Shown here one piece after another: positions 17,530 through 25,770 of a DNA stretch of 64,000 nt. The notes under the pieces were generated by a model, which saw only the letters and a list, made by a program, of their open reading frames with translations, did not search any database and was not told where the DNA came from. Both the position numbers and the translations under genes were made by a program. The DNA lies in NCBI GenBank assembly GCA_016713245.1, contig JADJPM010000004.1:1-64000 (forward strand). Reading direction: 5' to 3'. Every line of letters begins with the position of its first letter. Within the stretch, counting starts at the first letter, position 1. The DNA comes from Verrucomicrobiaceae bacterium (lineage in GTDB: Bacteria; Verrucomicrobiota; Verrucomicrobiia; Verrucomicrobiales; Verrucomicrobiaceae).

Positions 17530-18446
17530 GAGTCGTCACACCACCGCTGAAAAGCCAAGGGATCAAAACAAAGCTGGTTCCCTGGATCAAAGAACTCGCC
17601 CCCGCTTTCCAAGGACGCTGGATTGAGCCGTTCCTAGGCACTGGCGTGGTGGCACTCAACTCCGGAAGCAAGCAAGCCCTCCTCGGAGACATCAATCCTC
17701 ACATCATCCGGCTCTATCAGGCGATTCAGTCCGGTGAAATTACACCGGCAATCACGCGACAATTCCTCGAAAAAGAAGGCGCTATTCTGAGCCAGTCAGA
17801 TGAGGACGGCTACGTCCACTTTCGTCATGTGCGAGATCGCTTCAACACAAGTCACGAACCGTTGGACCTCCTGTTTCTATCCCGCGCTGGTTTCAATGGC
17901 ATGATGCGCTTCAATCGCAAAGGTGCCTGGAACATTCCATTCTGCAAAAAGCCCGGGCGATTTGCTCCGGCTTACATCACAAAGATTGTGAACCAGGTTG
18001 AGGATGCCGCCAAGATCATCCATCCTGGGTGGAAGTTTGTCAGTTCAGATTTTGAATCAATCCTCGCTCAAGCAGGCCCTGATGACCTCATCTATTGCGA
18101 TCCGCCTTATCTTGGCCGCCATGTGGATTACTTTAGCAACTGGACAGAGGATGACGAACGACGTCTAGCCGCACTCCTCGCCGCAACACCAGCGAAGTTC
18201 ATTCTCTCCACGTGGCACCACAATGATTACCGCAAGAACGAAGCCATCCCTGCCTATTGGAGCCAGTTTAATGTCGTGACGCGAGATCACTTCTACCACA
18301 CAGGCGGCAAACTTGAAAACCGACGCTCCGTCGTGGAGGCGCTCATCTTCAATTTCGACGCGGCGGTCCCCAAACACAGCGTAAAGCCAGCAGCGCCATT
18401 CAAGCAGTTTGAGCTGTTCTTTGATCCTTTGGCCGAAGTCGCGTAG
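17526..18446 (+). CDS. DNA adenine-N6 methyltransferase of the EcoRV-like system (D12/Dam class)
   Basis: A 306-aa protein with SAM-binding motif I RWIEPFLGTGVVALN (about 32-46), catalytic motif IV IYCDPPYLGRHVDY (about 188-201) and the Dam-type LSRAGFNGMMRFN segment. M.EcoRV belongs to this Dam-like class, which fits the adjacent nuclease. It protects host DNA from the partner enzyme. It is translationally coupled to the nuclease (ATGA at 17526-17529), an order in which the nuclease is translated first, which would need other control to protect the host on entry. Confidence 0.92.
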   Translation: MRVVTPPLKSQGIKTKLVPWIKELAPAFQGRWIEPFLGTGVVALNSGSKQALLGDINPHIIRLYQAIQSGEITPAITRQFLEKEGAILSQSDEDGYVHFRHVRDRFNTSHEPLDLLFLSRAGFNGMMRFNRKGAWNIPFCKKPGRFAPAYITKIVNQVEDAAKIIHPGWKFVSSDFESILAQAGPDDLIYCDPPYLGRHVDYFSNWTEDDERRLAALLAATPAKFILSTWHHNDYRKNEAIPAYWSQFNVVTRDHFYHTGGKLENRRSVVEALIFNFDAAVPKHSVKPAAPFKQFELFFDPLAEVA

Positions 18447-18550
18447 TTCGTTCAGACGAGCGAGATACAGTTTTGGAACTCAATGCACGAGAACAGCCTC
18501 CCGCAGCGAGAGTCTTGACTTCCCTCCGGCTTTCTGGGCAAAATGCCCGC

Positions 18551-19048
18551 ATGAGCAGTTTTCGCCTAAGGCCTCAATTTTCGATTCATCTGCCGGGTGT
18601 GGTGGATGAAGTGCGGCGGCAGTTGGCGGAGGATTTGAAGAAGCACGGCACGAAATTCGATGTGAAGAGTTTTCCCGGTTACCTGAGCCTGCGTGTCCCG
18701 GAGGAGGAGCAGCATTATTGGTCGCCCCAATTGCAGATCAGTCTCGACGCGGACGACGGACAGACCTCCCTCGCGGGCATTTACGGGCCGAACACGAACA
18801 TGTGGGCCTCGTTTTTGTATGGCTACCTCATCGTGGGCTCCGTGGGCCTCTTCTCCGGCCTGCTTGGAGCCTGCCAGCTCTGCATCGGCGACTCACCCTG
18901 GGGCCTGTGGATCTTTGCGGCGATGGTGGCCGCGGCACTGGGGCTGTATTTCTCCGCACAGATGGGGCAAAAACTCGGCGCGAGACAGACTTTTGAGCTT
19001 CATCAGGTCGTCGAGGCGGCCGTGGGGCGGACGATTGAGATCAGCTAG
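18551..19048 (+). CDS. membrane protein, 165 aa, two TM helices
   Basis: From ATG 18551 (MSSFRLRPQFSIHLPGVVDE). An N-terminal soluble domain (about 1-75) contains the segment DVKSFPGYLSLRVPEEEQHY. A TM hairpin (FLYGYLIVGSVGLFSGLLGA; LWIFAAMVAAALGLYFSAQM) and a short amphipathic tail (TFELHQVVEAAVGRTIEIS) follow. The family is unnamed to me. Its stop overlaps the convergent cyclase gene by 8 bp. Confidence 0.7.
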   Translation: MSSFRLRPQFSIHLPGVVDEVRRQLAEDLKKHGTKFDVKSFPGYLSLRVPEEEQHYWSPQLQISLDADDGQTSLAGIYGPNTNMWASFLYGYLIVGSVGLFSGLLGACQLCIGDSPWGLWIFAAMVAAALGLYFSAQMGQKLGARQTFELHQVVEAAVGRTIEIS

Positions 19049-20207
19049 CGGCTGAAGCCTGCCGCTGCCTCAACTCGACGACGGCGTTCAGGATCTTCAC
19101 GCGGTTCATCTCGTGGACTTCGATCTTCTCGCCGATTTTCGGCACGAGCGTGACGGTCAGCTCACCGCCGAGGTGCTCGCGGAACTCCTCCAGGCCTTCG
19201 AGGATGGCAGGCTCGCCGCTGCGGCCGTTTTCCATGAGATGGGGCGAGTAGGTGGCAAAACCGATGCTCTCGATGAGCTTCAGCACGCGTTCGCAGGTCT
19301 CGGCATCGAGGAGGCCCTGCATGCGTGAATAGACGAGATCGACGGCGATGCCGATGGCCACGGCTTCACCATGGGTAACCGCGAAGCGAGAGATCTGCTC
19401 CAGCTTGTGCGCGGCCCAATGGCCGAAATCGAGGGGGCGGACGGAGCCGAGTTCAAAGGGATCTCCGCTGGTGGCGATGTGCTCGACGTGCAGCTCGGCG
19501 CTGCGTTGCACCACCTTCTCCAAAGCCTCCTGCTTCAACTCGGCGAGATCAGCGGCCATGGCCTCGATCTGCTCAAAGAAGGCTCCATCGCGGATGAGGG
19601 CCACTTTGATGGCCTCGATGATGCCGTTGCGCCGCTCGCGATCGGGGAGGGATTCGAGGAAGGCGAAGTCATTCACCACCGCGTAAGGGACGGCGAAGCT
19701 GCCGATCCAGTTTTTCTTCCCGAAGTAGTTCACGCCATTTTTCACGCCCACGCCGCCATCTCCCTGCGAGAGCGTGGTGGTGGGAAAACGCACATGGCGG
19801 ATGCCGCGATGCGCCGTGGAGGCTGCGAAGCAGACGAGATCGAGCACCGCACCGCCGCCGATGACGAAGACGTAGCTGTGGCGGTCGAGCGCCGCTTCAT
19901 TGATGGCATCCCAGCAGCACTCGACGAGGCGCAGGTCGTTCTTGCAGGCCTCACCGCCGGGGAGGGTGATGGGTGTGTCCGCGAGCGTGAAAGCATCCGC
20001 ATGTACTTCGCCATACGCCACGATGTCGTCGATCAGATCACGGTTCGCGGTAGCGACGGCTTCATCGACGAAAACGAGCACGCGAGGCAGCTTATGCGGC
20101 TGGTGGAGCGTCACCAAATCCCGCACGGCGTTGTTGCGGACATGAAAGGCCTCCCTGGTGAAAAGGATGCGATGGGTGTGTTCGAGCCTGATGGGTCTCT
20201 CCAGCAT
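19041..20207 (-). CDS. 3-dehydroquinate synthase-like sugar-phosphate cyclase
   Basis: A 388-aa protein of the DHQS superfamily with the NAD site GGGAVLDLVCFAASTAHRG and the metal-ligand region. The latter runs from IEAIKVALIRDG to LDFGHWAAHKLE and AVTHGEAVAIG. The phrase PTTTLSQGDGGVGVKNGVNYFGKKNWIG and the N-terminal LFTREAFHVRNNAVRD look more like the EboD-type relatives than shikimate-pathway AroB. No other shikimate or ebo gene is adjacent. It could therefore be AroB itself or a specialised cyclase; substrate assignment is uncertain. Confidence 0.8.
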   Translation of the reverse strand: MLERPIRLEHTHRILFTREAFHVRNNAVRDLVTLHQPHKLPRVLVFVDEAVATANRDLIDDIVAYGEVHADAFTLADTPITLPGGEACKNDLRLVECCWDAINEAALDRHSYVFVIGGGAVLDLVCFAASTAHRGIRHVRFPTTTLSQGDGGVGVKNGVNYFGKKNWIGSFAVPYAVVNDFAFLESLPDRERRNGIIEAIKVALIRDGAFFEQIEAMAADLAELKQEALEKVVQRSAELHVEHIATSGDPFELGSVRPLDFGHWAAHKLEQISRFAVTHGEAVAIGIAVDLVYSRMQGLLDAETCERVLKLIESIGFATYSPHLMENGRSGEPAILEGLEEFREHLGGELTVTLVPKIGEKIEVHEMNRVKILNAVVELRQRQASAAS

Positions 20208-20314
20208 TAAACGGGGGCGAAAAAGGGGGGCGGTTCTGTGCCGCTGGCCGGGGGGCAGGTCAACGGGGAAAGAAGAACACCCCGCGCCGCCGGTTTCTGG
20301 CAGGAAAATGGCCC

Positions 20315-21277
20315 TCAGCGAGCTTTCGCCTCCTTCGCGAAGAGCTTTTCGAGCACCATGCGTCCGGCCTCGGCCCTGAAATGCACCGGTTCATAGAAAA
20401 GGCGGTTCTCATTCATGATGGCCGGGTCCTCGGAGAAATCCGCCACCGTGCCGCAAATCTCGCGCATCCGTGCCTTCCACGCCTCATAGTCAGGCCTGTC
20501 AAAGATGGCGAGCGTAAGGCGATGCATGGGCGTGAAGACGAAGCGTGCCTCGACGCCATGTTTCTTCAGAAGGGCCACGATCTGGCGCACATCATCGTCA
20601 TGCTCGCGGTGAGCACGGCGTTTCTCCGGAGGCTGGCCTTGAAACTGAGCGGCTTCGTAAGCGGCCCAGTTATCCCGGATGTCATCATCACGCTTCGGCA
20701 GGCTGTAGTGGCCGGTTTCGACATCGAAGCGGTAAGTGACCTTCCGCTCGAAGAAGTTTCTTTTAATCGCGAGCCAGGTGGATTCGACATCAAAGCGAAG
20801 GTACTCCAGCCGGAAGCGCCATAGCGGTGTGCCGGTGGTCTCTGGGTGCATCCACTTCTGCAACGACGCCTCCGACATTGGTGTGGCGAGAAACTGAATG
20901 TCATAATCCAGCCCCATGAGGACCATTTTCGGCTTCTGCCGGGCCAGCAGCCATTGGAGTTCCAGCAGGTTCTCTCGCGGTGTGCCGTTCGGCGTGGTGA
21001 GGTTGTAACAGGTGAGGCCGGTCAGTTCTTGGAAGTCTTTGACCGTGTAGTAATTCACCCGCGAGGTGCCGATCACATAGGCCTCGGCAGATTTGGTCTT
21101 CAGCGCCTCAATTTGCAGGTAACGCGAATTGGGCATGAAGTTCTTCTGGTTCCAGTTCGTGATGCCAAACACGCGGTAGGGATCAATCAGCAGCGTGGCG
21201 AGAATCATCAACGCGATGACTGCCGCGACGGCGGCGGCCATTTGCAGAAGGTGCTTGCCGGGTGTGCTGGAGTTCAT
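20315..21277 (-). CDS. membrane-anchored SGNH-like protein paired with MBOAT acyltransferase
   Basis: From ATG 21277 (MNSSTPGKHLLQ), 320 aa. One N-terminal TM helix (AAAVAAVIALMILATLLIDP) precedes a periplasmic domain. That domain has YVIGTSRVNYYTVKDFQ near residue 68 (SGNH block I-like TSR) and an EPVHFRAEAGRMVLE end resembling the block V His. It starts two bases after the MBOAT stop and is clearly in its operon. This pairing resembles AlgI/AlgJ-type cell-surface O-acetylation systems; the acceptor polymer is unknown. Confidence 0.75.
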   Translation of the reverse strand: MNSSTPGKHLLQMAAAVAAVIALMILATLLIDPYRVFGITNWNQKNFMPNSRYLQIEALKTKSAEAYVIGTSRVNYYTVKDFQELTGLTCYNLTTPNGTPRENLLELQWLLARQKPKMVLMGLDYDIQFLATPMSEASLQKWMHPETTGTPLWRFRLEYLRFDVESTWLAIKRNFFERKVTYRFDVETGHYSLPKRDDDIRDNWAAYEAAQFQGQPPEKRRAHREHDDDVRQIVALLKKHGVEARFVFTPMHRLTLAIFDRPDYEAWKARMREICGTVADFSEDPAIMNENRLFYEPVHFRAEAGRMVLEKLFAKEAKAR

Positions 21278-21279
21278 CG

Positions 21280-22728
21280 TCAGAATTGGAAATAGATGAA
21301 CGGGCTTGGCTGGTTCAGCCGGATGATGCATGCGGCAAACAACGCGCCGCAAACATACGCCCAGCGCGGCTCCAGTGCCCAGGTGAGACGTGGCGGCGTG
21401 CCGTCATCCTCGATGGGGTCGATCGCAGGGCGTGTGTGACGCATGATTTGCATCGTATTCGGACCACGAAAGACCATCGTGAGTCCGGCGACCATCAACA
21501 CCACGGTCCAAAACTTGATCGGAAACGGCGATGCGCCTCCGCCGAGGCCGATCATCGACCCCAGCAAGGTCCACGCCTCCGAAAAGCTGCCCGCACGGAA
21601 GAACACCCATGTCACCAGCACACAAACAAAGGTGATCGCTATCCCTAGCGGGCGCGGAAGCGGTGCGCGGCCGGTTTGCTTCCGCCAGCGGAGCCAGAGA
21701 TGATTCACGATGAGAAAAAGGCCGTGCAGACCGCCCCAGAAGACGAAGGTCCAGTTTGCCCCATGCCAGAGACCACCGATGAGCATCGTGATCATGAGCG
21801 CCGCCAGCATGCGTGGCAGGCCATGACGGCTGCCGCCCATCGGAATATACAGGTAGTCGCGCAGGAACTGCGAGAGCGTCATGTGCCAGCGCCGCCAGAA
21901 ATCGATCACGCTCGCGGCCTTGTAGGGCGAGAAGAAATTCACCGGAAAGCGCAACTGAAAGGTCATCGCGATGCCCAGCGCCATATCCGAGTAGGCGGAG
22001 AAATCGAAGTAGATCTGCAAGGCGTAAGCCGCGATGCCATACCACGCCTGGAGCATCGGCACGCCGCTGCCGGTGGCGGCCTGCTGAAACACCTGATCCG
22101 CATACGGAGCGAACAAATCCGCCACCAGCATCTTCTTTGACAGGCCGAGGATAAAAAGCGCCAGTCCCGGCACGATGCTCGCCAGCGTGGGCCGCAAGGC
22201 ATCCGGCTCGCGGAACTGCGGAATCAACTGCCGGTGATGCACGATCGGGCCAGCGATGAGATGCGGGAAAAACGCCACGAAGAGCACATAATCGAGGAAG
22301 CCATTGCTCTCGATCTTGCCGCTGCGGATGTCCGCCAGGTAGGTGATCTGCGTGAAGGTGAAAAATGAGATCGCCAGCGGCAGCACGATGGTTTCCATCG
22401 GCGGCCCGGAGCCGAAATTCGTGCAAAGAAAGCCCCAATACTTGTAGTAGGCCAGCAGGCCGAGATTCAACACGATGCCCAGCGCCAGCCAAGCCGTCCG
22501 CGTGCCGCCACGCGAGGCGAGCATGAGGCAGCCGAGGCCGTAATTTACCACGATGGAGCCCGCCAGCAGCAGCACATACGAAGGATTCCACCAGCCGTAA
22601 AAAAACAGCGAGGCAAGCACGAGAAAACCCTGCGCCGCCGCCACCTTCGACCACTTCGACAGCGCCCAGGTGACGAGCAGCGCCACCGGCCAGAAGACGA
22701 AAAGGAAGATAACGGAATTAAACAGCAT
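21280..22728 (-). CDS. MBOAT-family O-acyltransferase (AlgI-like)
   Basis: 482 aa, polytopic. The N-terminus MLFNSVIFLFVFWPVALLV is typical of the AlgI/PatA/DltB-like group. FDFSAYSDMALGIAMTFQLR precedes the active-site region RRWHMTLSQFLRDYLYIP and GGLWHGANWTFVFWGGLHG with the conserved His. It moves acyl (usually acetyl) groups across the inner membrane for modification of extracellular polysaccharide. The paired periplasmic SGNH protein lies directly downstream. Confidence 0.92.
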   Translation of the reverse strand: MLFNSVIFLFVFWPVALLVTWALSKWSKVAAAQGFLVLASLFFYGWWNPSYVLLLAGSIVVNYGLGCLMLASRGGTRTAWLALGIVLNLGLLAYYKYWGFLCTNFGSGPPMETIVLPLAISFFTFTQITYLADIRSGKIESNGFLDYVLFVAFFPHLIAGPIVHHRQLIPQFREPDALRPTLASIVPGLALFILGLSKKMLVADLFAPYADQVFQQAATGSGVPMLQAWYGIAAYALQIYFDFSAYSDMALGIAMTFQLRFPVNFFSPYKAASVIDFWRRWHMTLSQFLRDYLYIPMGGSRHGLPRMLAALMITMLIGGLWHGANWTFVFWGGLHGLFLIVNHLWLRWRKQTGRAPLPRPLGIAITFVCVLVTWVFFRAGSFSEAWTLLGSMIGLGGGASPFPIKFWTVVLMVAGLTMVFRGPNTMQIMRHTRPAIDPIEDDGTPPRLTWALEPRWAYVCGALFAACIIRLNQPSPFIYFQF

Positions 22729-22737
22729 GACCTCTGC

Positions 22738-23847
22738 TTACTCCGGCTTCAGCACCACTTTGAGCAGACCTTCTTTGTTGTCATAAAGACGCTGGAACCA
22801 ATCGGCCCCTTCGGATAGTGGCACGGATGCACTGAGCAGCGGCTCCACCTGGATGCTGCCGTCCTCGATGCGGCGGATGGCCTCCGGATACTCACCCGCA
22901 CATGAGCAGGAACCTTTGATGGTGAGTTGTCGCGTGACGACTTCTTGAAGTGGGAAGGGCGTGTTCGGCTGCAAATTGCCAATGAGGATGACCTGACCGC
23001 CTTTGCAAACGCTACGGATCGCGAGATCGAGCGGTGCCGCAGCTCCCACGACCTCAAAACTGGCATCCGCACCATCACCACCGCAAATCTCGCGAATGTG
23101 GTTGGCTAGGTTCTCCTGCTTCGCGTGGAAGGCCTCACTCGCGCCGAGCTTCTTGGCCAGTTCGAGGCGCTTCTCATCGAGATCCACGGCGATCACCCGC
23201 TCCCAGCCGCGAGCCTTCAGCGCCTGAACGACGAGCAATCCGATCAATCCCGCGCCCACGACGACGGCCGTGCCGCCTTTTTGCTCCGGGTGGCATTCGC
23301 AGCCTTCGCCGCAGTGGCCTTCCTCGGCCTCCGTGAAGGCCTCACCCACTTCCACGCCATCGGCGAGGTTCACGGCATGCAAAGCGATGCTGACCGGCTC
23401 GGCAAACGCGGCCTTCTCATACGAAAGCGCCTCCGGGATGCGGTAAAGGATGCGCGTGGGCAGCGCGATACGTTCCGCGAAGCAGCCATGGCGTCGATAG
23501 GTGCCCGGAGAAACGCCGAGCACCTTGCGGTTCGGGCAGAGGTTCACAAAGCCGGACTGGCACTCATCGCACTCGCCGCAGTATTCGGTGGAGTCAAAGG
23601 TCACACGCTCGCCGAGCTTCCAATCCGTGACGCCTTCGCCCAGCTCAATGATTTCACCCGCAGCCTCGTGCCCCATCACGATCGGCATCTGGCGGCGCCC
23701 GCTGCGGCCGTCCATGCCGTGAATGTCACTGCCGCAGATGCCGCAGGCCTTCACCTGGATCAGCACCTCACCCGCAGCGGGCGTGGGGTCAGGGAACTGA
23801 GTATCGAAGTTAAACTCGCAGGGGGCGGTGAGGACGAGGGCTTTCAT
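22738..23847 (-). CDS. zinc-dependent medium-chain alcohol/polyol dehydrogenase
   Basis: From ATG 23847 (MKALVLTAPCEFNF), 369 aa. The catalytic zinc site is KACGICGSDIHGMD and GHEAAGE, the structural zinc site CGECDECQSGFVNLC, and the Rossmann motif VVVGAGLIGLLVV; it is sorbitol/threonine-dehydrogenase-like. An unusual Cys/His-rich insert (HCGEGCECHPE) sits between the catalytic and cofactor domains. It lies 9 bp upstream of the MBOAT start and in the same direction, so the two may be co-transcribed. Confidence 0.88.
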   Translation of the reverse strand: MKALVLTAPCEFNFDTQFPDPTPAAGEVLIQVKACGICGSDIHGMDGRSGRRQMPIVMGHEAAGEIIELGEGVTDWKLGERVTFDSTEYCGECDECQSGFVNLCPNRKVLGVSPGTYRRHGCFAERIALPTRILYRIPEALSYEKAAFAEPVSIALHAVNLADGVEVGEAFTEAEEGHCGEGCECHPEQKGGTAVVVGAGLIGLLVVQALKARGWERVIAVDLDEKRLELAKKLGASEAFHAKQENLANHIREICGGDGADASFEVVGAAAPLDLAIRSVCKGGQVILIGNLQPNTPFPLQEVVTRQLTIKGSCSCAGEYPEAIRRIEDGSIQVEPLLSASVPLSEGADWFQRLYDNKEGLLKVVLKPE

Positions 23848-23925
23848 GGATGGGGTAAGTCGCCAGCATGGAGCATCGAAGCCGCTGAGAGGCAACGAGA
23901 CTTTAACGTCCAAGAGGCATCATCG

Positions 23926-24018
23926 CCCCTCACCCCAGCCCTCTCCCCGCTAGAAGCATGCGATAGCTTCTAGGCGTCGTTGCGGGGCTAGCGAAGCGAA
24001 AGGTTAGGTGAGGGGAAC
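23926..24018. repeat. REP-like palindromic element upstream of DUF559 gene
   Basis: It starts with a 23-bp C-rich block (23926-23948, CCCCTCACCCCAG...), followed by a perfect stem CTAGAAGC/GCTTCTAG (23950-23957 with 23966-23973), and closes with GTGAGGGG. The same 23-bp block recurs at 24463-24485 and inverted at 24667-24689. Confidence 0.8.
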
Positions 24019-24091
24019 TGCCTGCGCCGTTTGACTCGTGAACCAAGAATGCGGCTTGACGCCCCAAACCTCTGTCCGCGATTATCTCCGC

Positions 24092-24448
24092 ATGTCAGTC
24101 CATGACGAAAAACTCGGACTCATTGCCTTCGCGAGAAAACTCCGCCAGGAGGCCACCGATGCGGAATCGTATCTTTGGAGTATCCTGCGAGGCCGTCGCG
24201 TCCGTGGCCGGAAGTTTCGCCGACAGCATTCGGTGGAGCCTTACGTGCTCGATTTCTTCTGCGCCGAGCTGGACCTCTGCATCGAACTCGACGGTGGTCA
24301 GCACAACGAAGCCGAAGGCCGTCGCAAGGACGCTATTCGTGAAGCTTTTCTCAGGCAAAAAGGCATTCGAACGCTTCGATTCACCAATCATGAGATGCTC
24401 CGCGATACCGACACCGTGCTGAACGCCATCTGGGAGGCCACGCGGTGA
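24092..24448 (+). CDS. DUF559 (VSR-like) endonuclease-domain protein
   Basis: From ATG 24092 (MSVHDEKLGLIAF), 118 aa; an in-frame GTG at 24038 is possible. The family pattern is clear: RKLRQEATDAESYLWSILRG, RKFRRQHSVEPYVLDFFCAE, LCIELDGGQH, GIRTLRFTNHEML. The D...ExDGxxH core is that of a Vsr/PD-(D/E)XK-like nuclease. No cognate methylase is adjacent. The gene sits exactly between copies of a C-rich palindromic repeat, an association worth noting for mobility. Confidence 0.85.
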   Translation: MSVHDEKLGLIAFARKLRQEATDAESYLWSILRGRRVRGRKFRRQHSVEPYVLDFFCAELDLCIELDGGQHNEAEGRRKDAIREAFLRQKGIRTLRFTNHEMLRDTDTVLNAIWEATR

Positions 24449-24462
24449 GTGATCGTCAGCGT

Positions 24463-24689
24463 CCCCTCACCCCAGCCCTCTCCCCGGAACATAATCAAGA
24501 AGTCTGCGAAGCCCTGCGCCGGGGCGAGGGAGTACGCCTTCTAGCCCCGCTGCCCGCTAGAGGTATGCGATAGCTTCCAGATGCTATGACATGTTTAAAG
24601 AACGACATGGCAACACAGGCTCCCTCTCCCCCGCATGACGCTTGAATAATTGCTTCGCTACCTCCGGGGGAGAGGGCTGGGGTGAGGGG
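24463..24689. repeat. 227-bp element bounded by 23-bp perfect inverted repeats
   Basis: 24463-24485 and 24667-24689 are perfect inverted copies of a 23-bp C-rich block. Inside are TATGCGATAGCTTC-type sequence shared with the upstream element and no gene. It resembles a MITE or REP doublet. It also fills the gap between the DUF559 gene and the squalene/phytoene synthase gene. Confidence 0.8.
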
Positions 24690-24696
24690 CCATACA

Positions 24697-25671
24697 TCAC
24701 GCCCCCAGCTTCCGATACAGCCTCTCCAGCGCCTCCGGGCTGCGACACGCGATCATCGCCTGCGCTAAAATGCTCGCGACATCGAGTCGCGAGATTTTGA
24801 TGCCTTTCAGCACCTGTTCCCAGGTCGCGGCACGCATCTTGGCGACGGTTTGAATGCCCAGCAGCAGGGGCAAAGCGGTGGCGTAGCGCAGTTTCCCATG
24901 CGCCACATGCTTCACGTAGCTCAGGCCGCCCTCCAGATGCTCGACACAGGTTTGCAGCCAGCGTCGCCACTCGCTTTGAAGCTGCTCGGGCTCGCACGGC
25001 AGGTAGCAGCGGCCATCGCGGGTGTCTTCGCCGATGTCGCGCAGGATGTTGATGAGTTGCAGCCCTTTGCCCATCCGGGCACCCCAGGCTTGCATCTGCG
25101 CCGTCGTCACCGCCGGATCGAGCGAGGACGGCAGTTCGCTAGCGCAGAGTTGAGTCCAAAACTCGCCCACACAGCCCGCCACGAGCCAGGTGTAGTCATC
25201 CAATTCCGTGTCATTCGCCAGACGACGCAGCTTTCCATCGGAAGGAAAGCGGCGGATGTCGAGCATCTGCCCATCAATGATGTGCTCCAGCACGCTTTGA
25301 ATGGCCGCGAGAGGTCGCGGAGCCATCGTGCGCAGCCAGGCAATGCCATCGGCGAATTTTTCCATCAGACGCCGTTCCGCTTCATCGCCCTGTTTCGGGC
25401 AAAACTGCTCGCGAAGCATCTGCGCGAGCTTTTCGCCATCGCCGCCCTCCTTCACCAGCACGCGATACTGCTCCAGGCAATCCAGCCGCACCGTCTCACT
25501 CACGCTCGCCGTGTCCGCGATGGTATCCGCCGTTCTCGCCAGCAGGTAGGCGAGTGAAATCGGCTCCCGCAGCTCCTTTGGCAGCGCCTTCAGCGTGAGA
25601 TAAAACGACCGCGACACCGCCGCCAGCAACTGGCCGCCAAGTTCGCGTTCATGATGGGTTTCGTCGGACAT
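24697..25671 (-). CDS. squalene/phytoene synthase family protein
   Basis: A 324-aa protein. The N-terminus VSRSFYLTLKALPKELREPI is typical, followed by the first Asp-rich region (LARTADTIADT) and LQLINILRDIGEDTRDGRCY with the second DxxxD. It condenses two prenyl diphosphates head-to-head (farnesyl or geranylgeranyl). With no carotenoid or hopanoid genes adjacent, squalene (hopanoid route) versus phytoene cannot be settled. IspG at 34.5 kb supplies the same precursor pathway but is unlinked. Confidence 0.88.
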   Translation of the reverse strand: MSDETHHERELGGQLLAAVSRSFYLTLKALPKELREPISLAYLLARTADTIADTASVSETVRLDCLEQYRVLVKEGGDGEKLAQMLREQFCPKQGDEAERRLMEKFADGIAWLRTMAPRPLAAIQSVLEHIIDGQMLDIRRFPSDGKLRRLANDTELDDYTWLVAGCVGEFWTQLCASELPSSLDPAVTTAQMQAWGARMGKGLQLINILRDIGEDTRDGRCYLPCEPEQLQSEWRRWLQTCVEHLEGGLSYVKHVAHGKLRYATALPLLLGIQTVAKMRAATWEQVLKGIKISRLDVASILAQAMIACRSPEALERLYRKLGA

Positions 25672-25689
25672 CCGGCAGGTCGAGGAGTG

Positions 25690-25765
25690 TTGGAGTAGTG
25701 GAGTGTTGGAGCCGTGCTATAGCATCTCCCCATCACTCCACCACTCCATTACTCCATCACCTCGT
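25690..25765. repeat. GGAGT-rich imperfect inverted repeat
   Basis: GGAGTAGTGGAGTG on the left is mirrored by CACTCCACCACTCCATTACTCC on the right, around a GC-poor loop. The motif is the same as that of the 8-bp tandem repeat at 56464-56590. It lies between divergent squalene/phytoene synthase and hemW and may contain their promoters. Confidence 0.6.
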
Positions 25766-25770
25766 CTCCC

